This document shows positions 55,711 to 64,000 of a DNA stretch of 64,000 bases, one piece after another. The position numbers were made by a program, and so were the translations under genes. Every line of letters starts with the position of its first letter. Positions within the stretch are counted from its first letter, which is position 1. This DNA is from Paenimyroides viscosum (GTDB taxonomy: Bacteria; Bacteroidota; Bacteroidia; Flavobacteriales; Flavobacteriaceae): contig NZ_RQTJ01000001.1 in the NCBI RefSeq assembly GCF_003858535.1, forward strand, positions 151,761 through 215,760. The letters run 5' to 3'. The notes beneath the pieces were generated by a model. That model saw nothing but the letters and a program-made list of their open reading frames with translations. It ran no database searches and was not told the DNA's origin.

Positions 55711-57561
55711 ATGCTACAAGAATCTCAGTATACTGAAGATAACATTCGATCACTCGATTGGAAAGAACATATTCGTACACGCCCGGGAATGTATATAGGG
55801 AAATTAGGCGACGGTTCATCGCCCGATGACGGTATTTATATCCTTATAAAAGAGGTGCTTGATAACTGTATCGATGAATTTGTAATGGGCGCCGGTAAAA
55901 CCATTGAAGTTACGGTTAAAGACCGCATGGTTTCCGTACGCGATTACGGTCGAGGTATTCCATTGGGTAAGGTTGTAGAAGTAGTTTCACGGATGAACAC
56001 GGGGGGAAAGTACGATTCTAAAGCCTTTAAAAAATCGGTCGGGTTAAACGGGGTAGGTACTAAAGCGGTAAATGCCTTATCTTCTTTTTTTAGAGTAGAA
56101 TCGGTTCGAGACAACCAACAGAAAGCAGCCGAATTCAGTGCCGGAAATCTTACTTTAGAAGAAGAATTGGTTGAAACCACCAAACGTAAAGGTACAAAGG
56201 TGACCTTTTTGGCAGATGAAACCATCTTTAAAAATTACAAGTTTCGCAACGATTATATTGTTCGAATGCTTAAAAATTACTGTTACCTGAACAAAGGTTT
56301 AACAATAATTTACAATGGTGAAAAGTTTGTTTCCGAAAACGGATTGAAAGATTTATTGCAAGAAACCATTGCCGAAGATGATATGATTTATCCAATCATT
56401 CACCTTTCTGGTAATGATATTGAAATTGCGGTTACACATAGTAAAACACAGTATTCAGAAGAATATTATTCGTTTGTAAACGGACAAAACACCACGCAGG
56501 GCGGTACGCATTTAACAGCTTTTAAAGAAGCTATTGTTCGAACAATTAAGGAATTTTACAATAAAAACTTTGAAGCATCAGATGTTCGTAAATCCATTGT
56601 TTCTGCTATTTCGTTAAAGGTAGAAGAGCCTGTTTTTGAATCACAGACCAAAACAAAATTGGGTTCAACCGATATGGGACCCGATTTATCAACGGTGCGT
56701 ACATTCGTAAATGATTTTATTAAAACAAACCTTGATAATTTCCTTCATAAAAATCCTGAAGTTGCCGATGCCTTATTGCGCAAAATTCTTCAGGCAGAAC
56801 GAGAACGCAAAGAATTGTCGGGTATTCGAAAGCTGGCTAAAGATCGAGCTAAAAAAGCATCGCTTCACAACAAAAAATTACGCGATTGCCGTGTGCATTT
56901 AACAGATGCCAAGAATCCACGCAGTTTAGAAAGTACCTTGTTTATTACCGAGGGAAACTCGGCTTCGGGATCAATCACCAAATCTCGTGACGTAAATACA
57001 CAAGCCGTTTTTAGTTTACGCGGAAAACCTTTGAATACTTATGGTATGACAAAGAAAATTGTGTACGAAAACGAAGAGTTCAACTTATTACAAGCAGCAT
57101 TAAATATCGAAGAAGATTATGAAGATTTGCGCTATAACAACATTGTATTGGCTACCGATGCCGATGTAGACGGTATGCACATTCGATTGTTAATGATTAC
57201 TTTTTTCTTGCAGTTTTTTCCAGAATTGATAAAAGAAGGACATTTATATATTCTACAAACGCCATTATTCCGTGTTCGTAACAAGAAAAAAACGATTTAT
57301 TGTTATTCGGAACAAGAACGAATCAATGCAATTGAAGAATTAAAACCCAAACCAGAAATTACTCGATTTAAAGGATTGGGTGAAATTTCGCCCGATGAGT
57401 TTAAGAATTTCATAGGTCAGGATATTCGTTTAGAACCGGTGATGTTGGATAAATCATCGTCTATCGAAAAGTTATTAGAGTTTTTTATGGGCAAGAATAC
57501 ACCTGACCGTCAAGAGTTTATCATTGATAACTTAAAGGTTGAATTAGATAAGGTGGAGTAA
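55711..57561 (+). CDS. parE: DNA topoisomerase IV subunit B
   Basis: ParE is the ATPase subunit of topoisomerase IV, which separates replicated chromosomes. It has 616 residues. GHKL ATPase motifs are present: [13 protein letters not shown] (about 52-64, with the Mg-binding Asn), [10 protein letters not shown] (about 77-86) and [14 protein letters not shown] (about 111-124). The TOPRIM domain has [15 protein letters not shown] (about 413-427) and [14 protein letters not shown], and the C-terminus is [14 protein letters not shown]. The gene is normally close to parC; here an erythromycin-esterase-like gene and a Fic gene lie between, with a hairpin-containing spacer after parE. Confidence 0.97.
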   Translation: MLQESQYTEDNIRSLDWKEHIRTRPGMYIGKLGDGSSPDDGIYILIKEVLDNCIDEFVMGAGKTIEVTVKDRMVSVRDYGRGIPLGKVVEVVSRMNTGGKYDSKAFKKSVGLNGVGTKAVNALSSFFRVESVRDNQQKAAEFSAGNLTLEEELVETTKRKGTKVTFLADETIFKNYKFRNDYIVRMLKNYCYLNKGLTIIYNGEKFVSENGLKDLLQETIAEDDMIYPIIHLSGNDIEIAVTHSKTQYSEEYYSFVNGQNTTQGGTHLTAFKEAIVRTIKEFYNKNFEASDVRKSIVSAISLKVEEPVFESQTKTKLGSTDMGPDLSTVRTFVNDFIKTNLDNFLHKNPEVADALLRKILQAERERKELSGIRKLAKDRAKKASLHNKKLRDCRVHLTDAKNPRSLESTLFITEGNSASGSITKSRDVNTQAVFSLRGKPLNTYGMTKKIVYENEEFNLLQAALNIEEDYEDLRYNNIVLATDADVDGMHIRLLMITFFLQFFPELIKEGHLYILQTPLFRVRNKKKTIYCYSEQERINAIEELKPKPEITRFKGLGEISPDEFKNFIGQDIRLEPVMLDKSSSIEKLLEFFMGKNTPDRQEFIIDNLKVELDKVE

Positions 57562-57630
57562 GTTTTAAAACAACTTAAATACAATATTTTGGAAAATAAT
57601 GATTTAGCAATTTTTCAAACTTAAAATGGT

Positions 57631-57676
57631 GACTCCTTAGGAGTCGACTGTTTATAACCCCGAATGAAATTCGGGG
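57631..57676. repeat. Pair of intergenic hairpins after parE
   Basis: GACTCC and GGAGTC form a hairpin with a 3-base loop at 57631-57645. CCCCGAAT and ATTCGGGG form an 8 bp stem with a 3-base loop at 57658-57676. They are GC-rich for this genome and lie in a 242 bp spacer between parE and the erythromycin-esterase-like gene. There is no T run, so they are more likely a repeat or RNA-processing structure than a terminator. The remainder of the spacer is AT-rich. Confidence 0.6.
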
Positions 57677-57803
57677 AATCAAAAGGATATAGTGTCGGGT
57701 TTTGGCATATATTTTTGTTGCGAAACCTAGTGTAGTAAACAAAAATTATGACAAAACAGTTTTTGATAATATGCTATAGATTAGATAAAAAGAATAATTC
57801 CAA

Positions 57804-58991
57804 ATGAAACACACAAAACACCTATTTCTATCTTTTTTGTTTTTCGTAACTAATTTAGTTGCAGCACAAGAAATTGATTTTAAAGTAAACGATTTAATTG
57901 TAGATCAACTTCCAAAAAATGTGAGTATTATCGGATTGGGCGATCCTACGCATCAAGAAAGTACCATTACAAAATATCGCTTTGATTTGATTAAGAAGTT
58001 AATCGAAGAAAAACAATTTAAAATTATTGCGATAGAAGGAAATATGTACGGATTGTACAAAGGTTTTCAAAGGTTTATGGAAGACAAAAAGATCTCTCAT
58101 ATCGAAAAAGCCATGTATCCTCTGTTGAATCTTCCAGAAATGGACGAGTTGTATCAATATGTTTATGACAGAAATCAAAAAGGTGATTCGATAATGATTG
58201 TAGGGTTTGATTGTACTTTTCAAAATGAGATATTTGTAGAATACTTTAAAGAAGACTTGAAAAATGTTAATGTATTGAAAGATGAAGAAAAACAGGATTT
58301 CTTTATTAATTTAACTAAAGGAACTGATACAAGTCTGACAGCGCTATTCAGAAACAGAGAAAAAATAAAATCTAAAATTGTTCATTATTCAAACAAAATA
58401 TTGAGTGATTTTACGCCAAAAACCGAATCGGACTATTTTTTACAGCAAACTTTAGAAAGTTTTGTTTTTCGAAATGATGAAGAAAATGATGGAAAAAGAC
58501 CGATTAACAATAGAGATATGGTAATGGCTCGTAATGTTGCATTTTTAAAGGAAAGATATAAAAGCAACATTATTTTATTTGGATCAAGTACACATTTATT
58601 AAAAGGAACTAAAGAAATTAATACGGAATTTCATCGGAATAATCGAATGTGTGGAGATATTTTGAACGATACCTATCAAAATGAATATTATTACCTGGCT
58701 TATTCTGCTATTTCGGGTAAAAAATTAACTCCTTTAAACCCTTTTAATAATTTCAAAGTTTTACCGGAACTTTCCCCAAATTCTGTAGAATATGAATTTC
58801 AAAATGCAGAGTTACCAATCTTTTTAAACCAATCGTCTTACAAAAAAGATACGGTTTATAGTAGGTTTATGGGATATCAATTTATTGAGCTAAATATTTG
58901 GAAAGTAATGGACGGCTTGGTTTTAATTAACAATGTTTTGCCTTCAAAATGGAAAAATAAGAACGAATATCTTAATGAAAAACATCGATAA
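57804..58991 (+). CDS. Erythromycin-esterase-like hydrolase, secreted
   Basis: The 395-residue protein has a signal peptide (cut near LVAAQ, residue 22) and then an erythromycin-esterase-like fold (PF05139). The candidate active-site parts are [11 protein letters not shown] (about 43-53, cf. GLGExTHG of EreA), [10 protein letters not shown] (about 76-85, with the conserved Glu) and [10 protein letters not shown] (about 261-270, with the second His). Known enzymes of this family open macrolide lactones, but many homologues act on other substrates, so resistance is not implied. The stop lies 17 bp inside the Fic gene, indicating coupled translation. It is inserted, with fic, between parE and parC. 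Confidence 0.8.
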   Translation: MKHTKHLFLSFLFFVTNLVAAQEIDFKVNDLIVDQLPKNVSIIGLGDPTHQESTITKYRFDLIKKLIEEKQFKIIAIEGNMYGLYKGFQRFMEDKKISHIEKAMYPLLNLPEMDELYQYVYDRNQKGDSIMIVGFDCTFQNEIFVEYFKEDLKNVNVLKDEEKQDFFINLTKGTDTSLTALFRNREKIKSKIVHYSNKILSDFTPKTESDYFLQQTLESFVFRNDEENDGKRPINNRDMVMARNVAFLKERYKSNIILFGSSTHLLKGTKEINTEFHRNNRMCGDILNDTYQNEYYYLAYSAISGKKLTPLNPFNNFKVLPELSPNSVEYEFQNAELPIFLNQSSYKKDTVYSRFMGYQFIELNIWKVMDGLVLINNVLPSKWKNKNEYLNEKHR

Positions 58992-59523
58992 AAAAAGTTT
59001 GGAAAATGCATATCGCTTATTTGAAAGTGGATTTATAAACGAAATTGAAGTAGGCACTACCAAAGGATTACAACAAATTCATAAATATTTGTTTGATAAC
59101 CTTTTTGATTTTGCAGGAACGATACGCAGAACAAATATTTCTAAAGGCGGGTTTCGGTTTGCTACAGCTTTATATCTCAATGAAATATTGGTGAAAATTG
59201 AGGCGATGCCCGAAAGTACTTTTGAAGAAATCGTTGCAAAATACGTGGAAATGAATATTGCACATCCGTTTATGGAAAGTAACGGAAGATCCATGCGTAT
59301 TTGGTTAGATATGATGTTAAAAAATAATCTGAAAAAAATGGTAAATTGGCAATTTGTTGACAAAACACTTTATTTACAAGCTATGGAACGAAGTCCTATT
59401 AATGATTTGGAATTAAGAACCTTGCTTTTACAGCACTTAACAACTGATGTAGACAACAGAGATTTGATTTTTAAAGGAATAGAACAATCATACTATTACG
59501 AAGGATACAAAAAAGAAGATTAA
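58975..59523 (+). CDS. Class III Fic-family AMP-transferase with altered Fic motif
   Basis: With the start at 58975 ([29 protein letters not shown]) the protein has 182 residues, like Neisseria NmFic; an earlier ATG lies inside the esterase-like gene. The Fic motif is [12 protein letters not shown] with catalytic His97; the consensus HPFx(D/E)GNGRxxR has Gly where this protein has Ser102. The C-terminal (S/T)xxxE(G/N) inhibitory motif of class III enzymes is present as SYYYEG (Ser172, Glu176). Fic proteins usually transfer AMP to a Ser, Thr or Tyr of a target. The gene overlaps the esterase-like gene by 17 bp and ends 29 bp before parC. FicT enzymes and NmFic act on gyrase or topoisomerase IV, so a link to the flanking genes is plausible, not shown. 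Confidence 0.92.
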   Translation: MKNIDKKSLENAYRLFESGFINEIEVGTTKGLQQIHKYLFDNLFDFAGTIRRTNISKGGFRFATALYLNEILVKIEAMPESTFEEIVAKYVEMNIAHPFMESNGRSMRIWLDMMLKNNLKKMVNWQFVDKTLYLQAMERSPINDLELRTLLLQHLTTDVDNRDLIFKGIEQSYYYEGYKKED

Positions 59524-59552
59524 CATATTACTGTTAACAGCATAATAAAACA

Positions 59553-62195
59553 ATGAATAACGAAGAATATAACGAAGATTCTGAATTAAACGGTTACGAA
59601 CCCGAATTAGATCATAATAGTTTAGAAAGCACAGAAGCAGAAACCATAAAAAAGGTTTCTGGTATGTACGAAGACTGGTTTTTAGAATATGCTTCGTACG
59701 TAATTTTAGAACGGGCAGTTCCTGCTATTGAAGACGGTTTTAAACCGGTTCAACGCAGAATCATGCACTCTATGAGAGAGTTAGATGATGGACGTTACAA
59801 TAAAGTAGCTAACATTGTTGGTCATACCATGCAGTACCATCCGCACGGTGACGCCAGTATTGGTGATGCCATGGTGCAAATTGGTCAGAAAGATTTGTTG
59901 ATTGATACACAAGGTAACTGGGGAAATATTTTAACGGGTGACGATGCTGCTGCGTCACGTTATATCGAAGCTCGTTTAAGTAAATTCGCTTTAGATGTTT
60001 TGTATTCGCCCAAAATTACGCCTTGGCAGTTGTCGTACGATGGTCGTAGAAATGAACCCATCAATCTTCCTGCTAAATTTCCCATATTATTGGCACAAGG
60101 AGGAGAGGGAATTGCCGTAGGTTTATCAACCAAGATCCTTCCGCATAATTTTATAGAGTTAATTGATGCATCGATCAAAATTCTTAAAGGTAAATCGTTT
60201 GTGTTGTATCCCGATTTTGCTACCGCTGGTATTGCCGATATTTCTAATTATAACGATGGTGCTCGGGGAGGTCGTGTGCGTGTTCGTGCTCGAATTTCAC
60301 AGTTAGATAAAAACACATTAATAGTTAAAGAAATACCTTTCTCAACTACCACTACTAATCTGATTGATAGCATTTTAAAAGCAAATGAAAAAGGTAAAAT
60401 TAAGATTAAAAAAGTAGAAGATAACACGTCTTCTGATGTCGAAATTTTAATTCATTTACCACCAGGTGTTTCGCCCGATAAAACTATTGATGCACTGTAC
60501 GCTTTTACAAATTGCGAGGTGTCTATCGCTCCATTAGGTTGTGTCATTCAGAACAACAAACCGTTGTTTACCGGTGTTTCTGATATGCTGAAACAGTCAA
60601 CAGAACGCACGGTTCAATTGTTAAAACAAGAGTTAATCATTGAATTAGGCGAGTTAGAAGAGCAATGGCATTTTTCATCGTTAGAACGCATTTTTATCGA
60701 AAATCGAATCTATCACGATATCGAACAGGAAGAAACCTGGGAAGGGGTGATTGAGGCTATTGATAAAGGATTAAAGCCGCATACCAAGCATTTAAAACGT
60801 GCCGTTACAACCGATGATATTGTTCGATTAACAGAAATACGAATCAAACGTATTTCCCGTTTCGATTTGGATAAAGCTCAAGAAAAATTAGATGCTTTAG
60901 AAGACGATATCGAAAAAGTAAAATACAATATTGAGCATATTATTGATTTTACTATTTCGTTCTTCACCACCTTAAAAGAAAAATATGGTAAAGGAAGAGA
61001 ACGCAAAACAGAATTACGCAATTTTGATAATATCGAAGCAACCAAAGTAGTGCTACGCAATCAAAAATTATATGTTAATAAAGAAGAAGGTTTTATTGGA
61101 ACTGCCTTACGTAAAGATGAATACTTAGCAGATTGTTCGGATATTGACGATGTAATTGTTTTCTTGCGCGATGGTAGCATGATCGTGTCTAAAATAGAAG
61201 AAAAAAAGTTTGTTGGTAAAGACATCATTCACGCTGCTGTTTTCAATAAAAACGATAAACGTACAATTTACAACATGATTTATCGCGATGGTAAAGCCGG
61301 TGCATCTTATGTAAAACGCTTTAACGTGTCTGGAATTACCAGAGATAAAGTGTACGATTTAACCCAAGAAAAACCAGGTTCGCAAGTACTTTATTTCTCA
61401 AGCAATCCAAATGGTGAAGCAGAGGTTGTAACAATTTTGTTACGACAATTAACCAATGTAAAAAAACTTAAATTCGATTTAGATTTTGCCGATCTATTAA
61501 TAAAAGGTAGGGTATCAAAAGGAAACACCGTTACAAAATATCCAATCAAGAAAATAGAACTAAAAGAAAAAGGAATATCAACATTAAGACCGCGTAAGGT
61601 TTGGTTTGATGATACCGTACACCGCTTAAACGTTGATGGAAGAGGGGAGTTGCTTGGAGAATTTAAACCAGAAGATCGTTTACTTATTATTACCCAAAGC
61701 GGTAAAATAAAAACAATTGTACCCGAACTTACAACGCATTTTGATGATGATGTAATTGTGTTAGAAAAATGGATTCCTACAAAGCCTATTTCATGCATTT
61801 ATTTTGATCCAGAAAAAGATAAATATTATGTTAAACGCTTTTTGGTAGAATCGGTTAGTAAAGAAGATGTTTTTATATCAGAACATCCCTATTCTCGTTT
61901 AGAAATAGTTTCAACAGATTACCGTCCGGTTGCCGAAGTTATCTTTGCTAAAGTAAAAGGAATCGAAAAAGAACCACTAACCGTTAATTTTGAAGATTTT
62001 ATATCTGTTAAAGGCATAAAAGCCCAAGGAAACCAACTTACAAGCGATAAAATTAAAATGATAAACTTTTTAGAATCATTACCTTATGAAGAAGAAGTTC
62101 AAGAAGCCAAAGAAGTACAGGAATTTATCGATACAGTTGATGAAAGCTCGTTAACAATTGAAGATGATGGACAAATTGGATTTAACTTAGATTAA
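59553..62195 (+). CDS. parC: DNA topoisomerase IV subunit A
   Basis: ParC is the DNA breakage-reunion subunit of topoisomerase IV. It has 880 residues. The start of the catalytic region is YASYVILERAVPAIEDGFKPVQRRIMHSM (about 46-74). The quinolone-determining block is YHPHGDASIGDAMVQIGQ (about 92-109), and the catalytic Tyr is in ASRYIEARLSKF (about 133-144). The long C-terminal domain has the beta-pinwheel pattern but lacks a clear GyrA box, as expected for ParC. It starts 29 bp after the Fic gene and is likely on the same transcript as fic and the esterase-like gene. Confidence 0.97.
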   Translation: MNNEEYNEDSELNGYEPELDHNSLESTEAETIKKVSGMYEDWFLEYASYVILERAVPAIEDGFKPVQRRIMHSMRELDDGRYNKVANIVGHTMQYHPHGDASIGDAMVQIGQKDLLIDTQGNWGNILTGDDAAASRYIEARLSKFALDVLYSPKITPWQLSYDGRRNEPINLPAKFPILLAQGGEGIAVGLSTKILPHNFIELIDASIKILKGKSFVLYPDFATAGIADISNYNDGARGGRVRVRARISQLDKNTLIVKEIPFSTTTTNLIDSILKANEKGKIKIKKVEDNTSSDVEILIHLPPGVSPDKTIDALYAFTNCEVSIAPLGCVIQNNKPLFTGVSDMLKQSTERTVQLLKQELIIELGELEEQWHFSSLERIFIENRIYHDIEQEETWEGVIEAIDKGLKPHTKHLKRAVTTDDIVRLTEIRIKRISRFDLDKAQEKLDALEDDIEKVKYNIEHIIDFTISFFTTLKEKYGKGRERKTELRNFDNIEATKVVLRNQKLYVNKEEGFIGTALRKDEYLADCSDIDDVIVFLRDGSMIVSKIEEKKFVGKDIIHAAVFNKNDKRTIYNMIYRDGKAGASYVKRFNVSGITRDKVYDLTQEKPGSQVLYFSSNPNGEAEVVTILLRQLTNVKKLKFDLDFADLLIKGRVSKGNTVTKYPIKKIELKEKGISTLRPRKVWFDDTVHRLNVDGRGELLGEFKPEDRLLIITQSGKIKTIVPELTTHFDDDVIVLEKWIPTKPISCIYFDPEKDKYYVKRFLVESVSKEDVFISEHPYSRLEIVSTDYRPVAEVIFAKVKGIEKEPLTVNFEDFISVKGIKAQGNQLTSDKIKMINFLESLPYEEEVQEAKEVQEFIDTVDESSLTIEDDGQIGFNLD

Positions 62196-62234
62196 CTCCA
62201 AGAAATTGAACACCTAATTAAAACCAAGAAAATT

Positions 62235-62882
62235 ATGAATTTTGTACTTATTGACGATCACCCTTTTATTTTAGAAGGTTATGGAAATATCATTAAACAA
62301 AATTACCCGCAAAGTAAAATAGTTACACTTACAAATTGTACCGAAGTATATAATTATTTTGATACAGATAGTAATGCTATTTTTACCGATATTGTTTTGT
62401 TAGATTTTAATATACCTGCTTATCTTCAAAAAAAATTAAAAAACGGGATTGATGTCGCTAGCTTAATTCGAAAAAAAATTCCATTTTGTAAAATTGTTTT
62501 ATTAACGGCTCATACCGAGAAAATTTTTATTTTAGACATTATTAAAGAAGCTAAACCAGATGGTTTTTATACAAAAGGAGAGTTAAACCCAGAAAATCTT
62601 AAAAAACTTATTGAAAATGTATTAAATCATAATAAAATTTACAGCGATTATATTCAAGGAACCTTTATAGAATCACTACATGATAAGTCATTAATAGACG
62701 ATTATAATAGACAAATATTATATCTTTTATCTAAGGGATATAAAATTATAGAATTAGATAAAATTATACCTATTTCATACAGCGCTATACAAAAACGTAT
62801 TGCAAAAATGAAACAAGTTATGGAAGTTGAAGACGATAAAGGCTTAGTAAAAGCAGCCATAAAGCAAGGCTATCTATCTTAA
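62235..62882 (+). CDS. Orphan response regulator with degenerate LuxR-like HTH
   Basis: The 215-residue protein has an N-terminal receiver domain (1-125): acidic pocket IDDHPFILEG (6-15), phosphoacceptor Asp57 in DIVLLDFNIP, conserved Thr in VLLTAHTEK (about 90-98) and Lys in FYTKGELNP (about 114-122). The C-terminal region from about 150, YNRQILYLLSKGYKIIELDKIIPISYSAIQKRIAKMKQVMEV, looks like an HTH with LuxR-family spacing. No histidine kinase gene is adjacent. It probably controls transcription, with an unknown partner. The downstream spacer contains a short hairpin (GTGAG/CTCAC). Confidence 0.82.
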   Translation: MNFVLIDDHPFILEGYGNIIKQNYPQSKIVTLTNCTEVYNYFDTDSNAIFTDIVLLDFNIPAYLQKKLKNGIDVASLIRKKIPFCKIVLLTAHTEKIFILDIIKEAKPDGFYTKGELNPENLKKLIENVLNHNKIYSDYIQGTFIESLHDKSLIDDYNRQILYLLSKGYKIIELDKIIPISYSAIQKRIAKMKQVMEVEDDKGLVKAAIKQGYLS

Positions 62883-63115
62883 AATGAATAAAAAGTGAGT
62901 ATTATGCTCACATTTTGTTAAGTTTTATTCCTTAAATTGCTTAAACAAAAACTTTGCTATTTATTTGCATCAAATTTGAACAAGAAACTATTAAATTATT
63001 GGGCAAAAATAATTAGGGAGTATTAAAAGTTTTCACGTTTTAATAAGGTTAGATTAGGTTTTGAAACGTTTATGTTGTTTTGTTGATTACTTAAAAGTTC
63101 AAATGTAAAATTCTG

Positions 63116-63147
63116 TTTGTTAAGCAGGATTTTTTTTATTAATTTTG
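63116..63147 (+). promoter_or_regulatory. Promoter of ssrA
   Basis: TTTG at 63116-63119, a 20 bp spacer and TAATTTTG at 63140-63147 match the Bacteroidota consensus, and the first G of the tmRNA lies 12 bp downstream. This places transcription start at the mature 5' end or very close to it. A terminator-like hairpin (AAATTCTG/CAGGATTT) overlaps the -33 region and may end the upstream transcript. Confidence 0.75.
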
Positions 63148-63158
63148 TATCACTTTTT

Positions 63159-63557
63159 GGGGCCGATCGGTTTCGACAGCGAGTGGAATTGAAAAGTAAG
63201 CACGTCGAGCGCTCATACACAGCTCGTAAATATCATGAATGAACTTTTTTTTACACGGCGAAGAAAACTACGCTTTAGCTGCTTAATCTGAATTATAGTA
63301 AGATTTGAGCCTTGTCCTATTAGATAGGAGAGCTAAATTCCTTAAAAAAGCCTTGATTTATGGCGTTTTAACAAAAGGAATCGTAAAAGTAAATCTAGAG
63401 TAAATAGTACCTTGGAAGTTACTCGAAATCTTAAAAGGTTAAGTATAAAGTGGCTGTTTTTGGCAAAACTTTATATCGAAAATCTAATCAAAAACTAAAC
63501 GTGTAGAAAGCTCTTTGATTGCTTGTTTGGACCAGGGTTCGATTCCCTGCGGCTCCA
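63159..63557 (+). ncRNA. ssrA: Transfer-messenger RNA (tmRNA)
   Basis: tmRNA rescues stalled ribosomes with SmpB and tags the unfinished protein for proteolysis. The 5' end GGGGCCGATCGG-TTTCGAC and the 3' end with GGTTCGATTCCC and CGGCTCC form the tRNA-like domain: seven acceptor-stem pairs are seen (one G-U). The encoded tag is GEENYALAA with a TAA stop at 63257-63286. The 3' CCA is not fully encoded (ACTG follows), so it should be added after transcription. The middle part holds pseudoknot-like repeats. A terminator follows. It is a single-molecule form of 399 bases. Confidence 0.97.
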
Positions 63558-63571
63558 CTGAATTAAAATAT

Positions 63572-63608
63572 AACGCATTGGTTTTTAAATCAATGCGTTT
63601 TTGTTTTT
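63572..63608 (+). terminator. Intrinsic terminator of ssrA
   Basis: AACGCATTG and CAATGCGTT form a 9 bp stem with a 10-base loop, followed by a T-rich run, 14 bp after the tmRNA end. Confidence 0.85.
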
Positions 63609-63695
63609 CTAAAATTGTATAGCTTTTGTATAGTATTCAATTTGTTTTTTAAAAACTTCTTTTGAATTTAAACCACTGCAATTTAAACATATTCT

Positions 63696-63953
63696 TTAAT
63701 AATTGCATGGTGACTCTTCCAAAAAAAATGTTTTCATTTCTTCAAAACTTGGAATACTTGTCTTGGCAAAAACACTTGGGTATTTCTGTAGAAGTCTATT
63801 GTATATAGATAAAATAATGTCTGTTTCAGTGTTTCTTGATATTTTAAACTTAGTTAATATATTTTCTTTGTAAAAAAGAAAATATCTGACAGCAATTTCT
63901 AAATCTTTTTCATTAATAGTTTTGTAAGAAGCATTAGTGTAAATCGTCAGCAA
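63696..63953 (-). CDS. Short ORF, probably 5'-truncated
   Basis: The 85-codon frame starts only with TTG and has no usable ATG near its beginning; an in-frame stop at 63966-63968 closes it upstream. The product, from about residue 10, is helical (NEKDLEIAVRYFLFYKENILTKFKISR, then SIYNRLLQKYPSVFAKTSIPSFEEM), with no signal peptide and no known motif. Its start lies next to a sequence that resembles an insertion-sequence end (CAGCAAAAAGTGGACAG, 63949-63965). I suspect that it is the 3' remainder of a gene interrupted upstream. The call is weak. Confidence 0.35.
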   Translation of the reverse strand: MLTIYTNASYKTINEKDLEIAVRYFLFYKENILTKFKISRNTETDIILSIYNRLLQKYPSVFAKTSIPSFEEMKTFFLEESPCNY

Positions 63954-64000
63954 AAAGTGGACAGTTTAGATACATAATTTAAGATAGTGTTTTCTAAAAA

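Noticed and set aside
57804..58991. Macrolide resistance gene
   Set aside because: The family match is distant, the protein is exported, and many homologues do not act on macrolides.
57804..59523. Fic toxin-antitoxin pair with the esterase as antitoxin
   Set aside because: The inhibitory motif is inside the Fic protein itself (class III), and the esterase-like protein is secreted, so it cannot be a FicA-type antitoxin.
61391..61798. 135-codon minus-strand ORF inside parC
   Set aside because: Antisense to a strongly conserved core gene, with no start context or recognisable protein.
1..64000. CRISPR array, prophage, rRNA or tRNA genes
   Set aside because: No regularly spaced repeats, phage structural genes, rRNA or complete tRNA cloverleaf sequences were seen; only the tmRNA has a tRNA-like part.

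Overview
The window is a 64 kb chromosomal segment of a low-GC member of the Bacteroidota, most likely family Flavobacteriaceae. The evidence is the AT-rich intergenic DNA, promoter -7 boxes of the TAnnTTTG type, the near absence of Shine-Dalgarno sequences, a tmRNA with a GEENYALAA tag, a flavobacterial zeaxanthin cluster, and many small families typical of this group. I cannot assign a genus. Most of it is ordinary core genome with small accessory pieces. I see no rRNA, tRNA, CRISPR array or prophage.

Layout. 1-3263: a glycosyltransferase cut by the window edge, a lipoprotein, an orphan HsdR-N-like protein, DNA polymerase III delta and a small membrane protein. 3320-8241: serC, then convergent TPR protein and gyrA; GyrA has Leu at position 83. 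8485-14899: a dihydroorotase-like protein without its metal ligands, a DUF4870-like protein, an esterase, small envelope proteins, an MBL hydrolase, a conserved unknown and a secreted repeat protein. 14911-27006: a carboxypeptidase-regulatory-domain protein, glyA, fahA, a beta-barrel protein, two tandem lipoproteins, tgt (without the usual zinc cysteines), lptG, a DMT exporter, accA and dnaB.

27043-31526 is an RNA-repair locus: a WYL regulator divergent from two overlapping RlaP-type nucleotidyltransferases and RtcB, with four TACGCA hexamers in the shared intergenic region. 31542-41152 carries lpdA, an MsbA-like ABC exporter, truA, an M64 peptidase, a YfcE-like phosphoesterase, a bestrophin, a DUF2461 protein and a flavoprotein monooxygenase with a DnaJ-like zinc knuckle. 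41276-45461 is the carotenoid cluster (MarR regulator, crtI, crtB, crtZ, crtYcd), which should make zeaxanthin. Next to it lies a 203 bp MITE-like element with perfect 17 bp inverted ends and an 8 bp target duplication.

45884-55653 holds rnz, pdxH, a DOPA-dioxygenase-like gene, hydrolases, ychF, a block of unrecognised envelope proteins and a BrkB-family protein. 55711-62195 is the most striking part: the topoisomerase IV genes parE and parC are separated by an erythromycin-esterase-like gene and a class III Fic AMP-transferase gene. Published Fic enzymes of related types modify GyrB and ParE, so a modifier placed between the topoisomerase IV genes may be functionally linked to them. The window ends with an orphan response regulator, the tmRNA gene ssrA and a short, probably truncated ORF beside a sequence that may be an insertion-sequence end.
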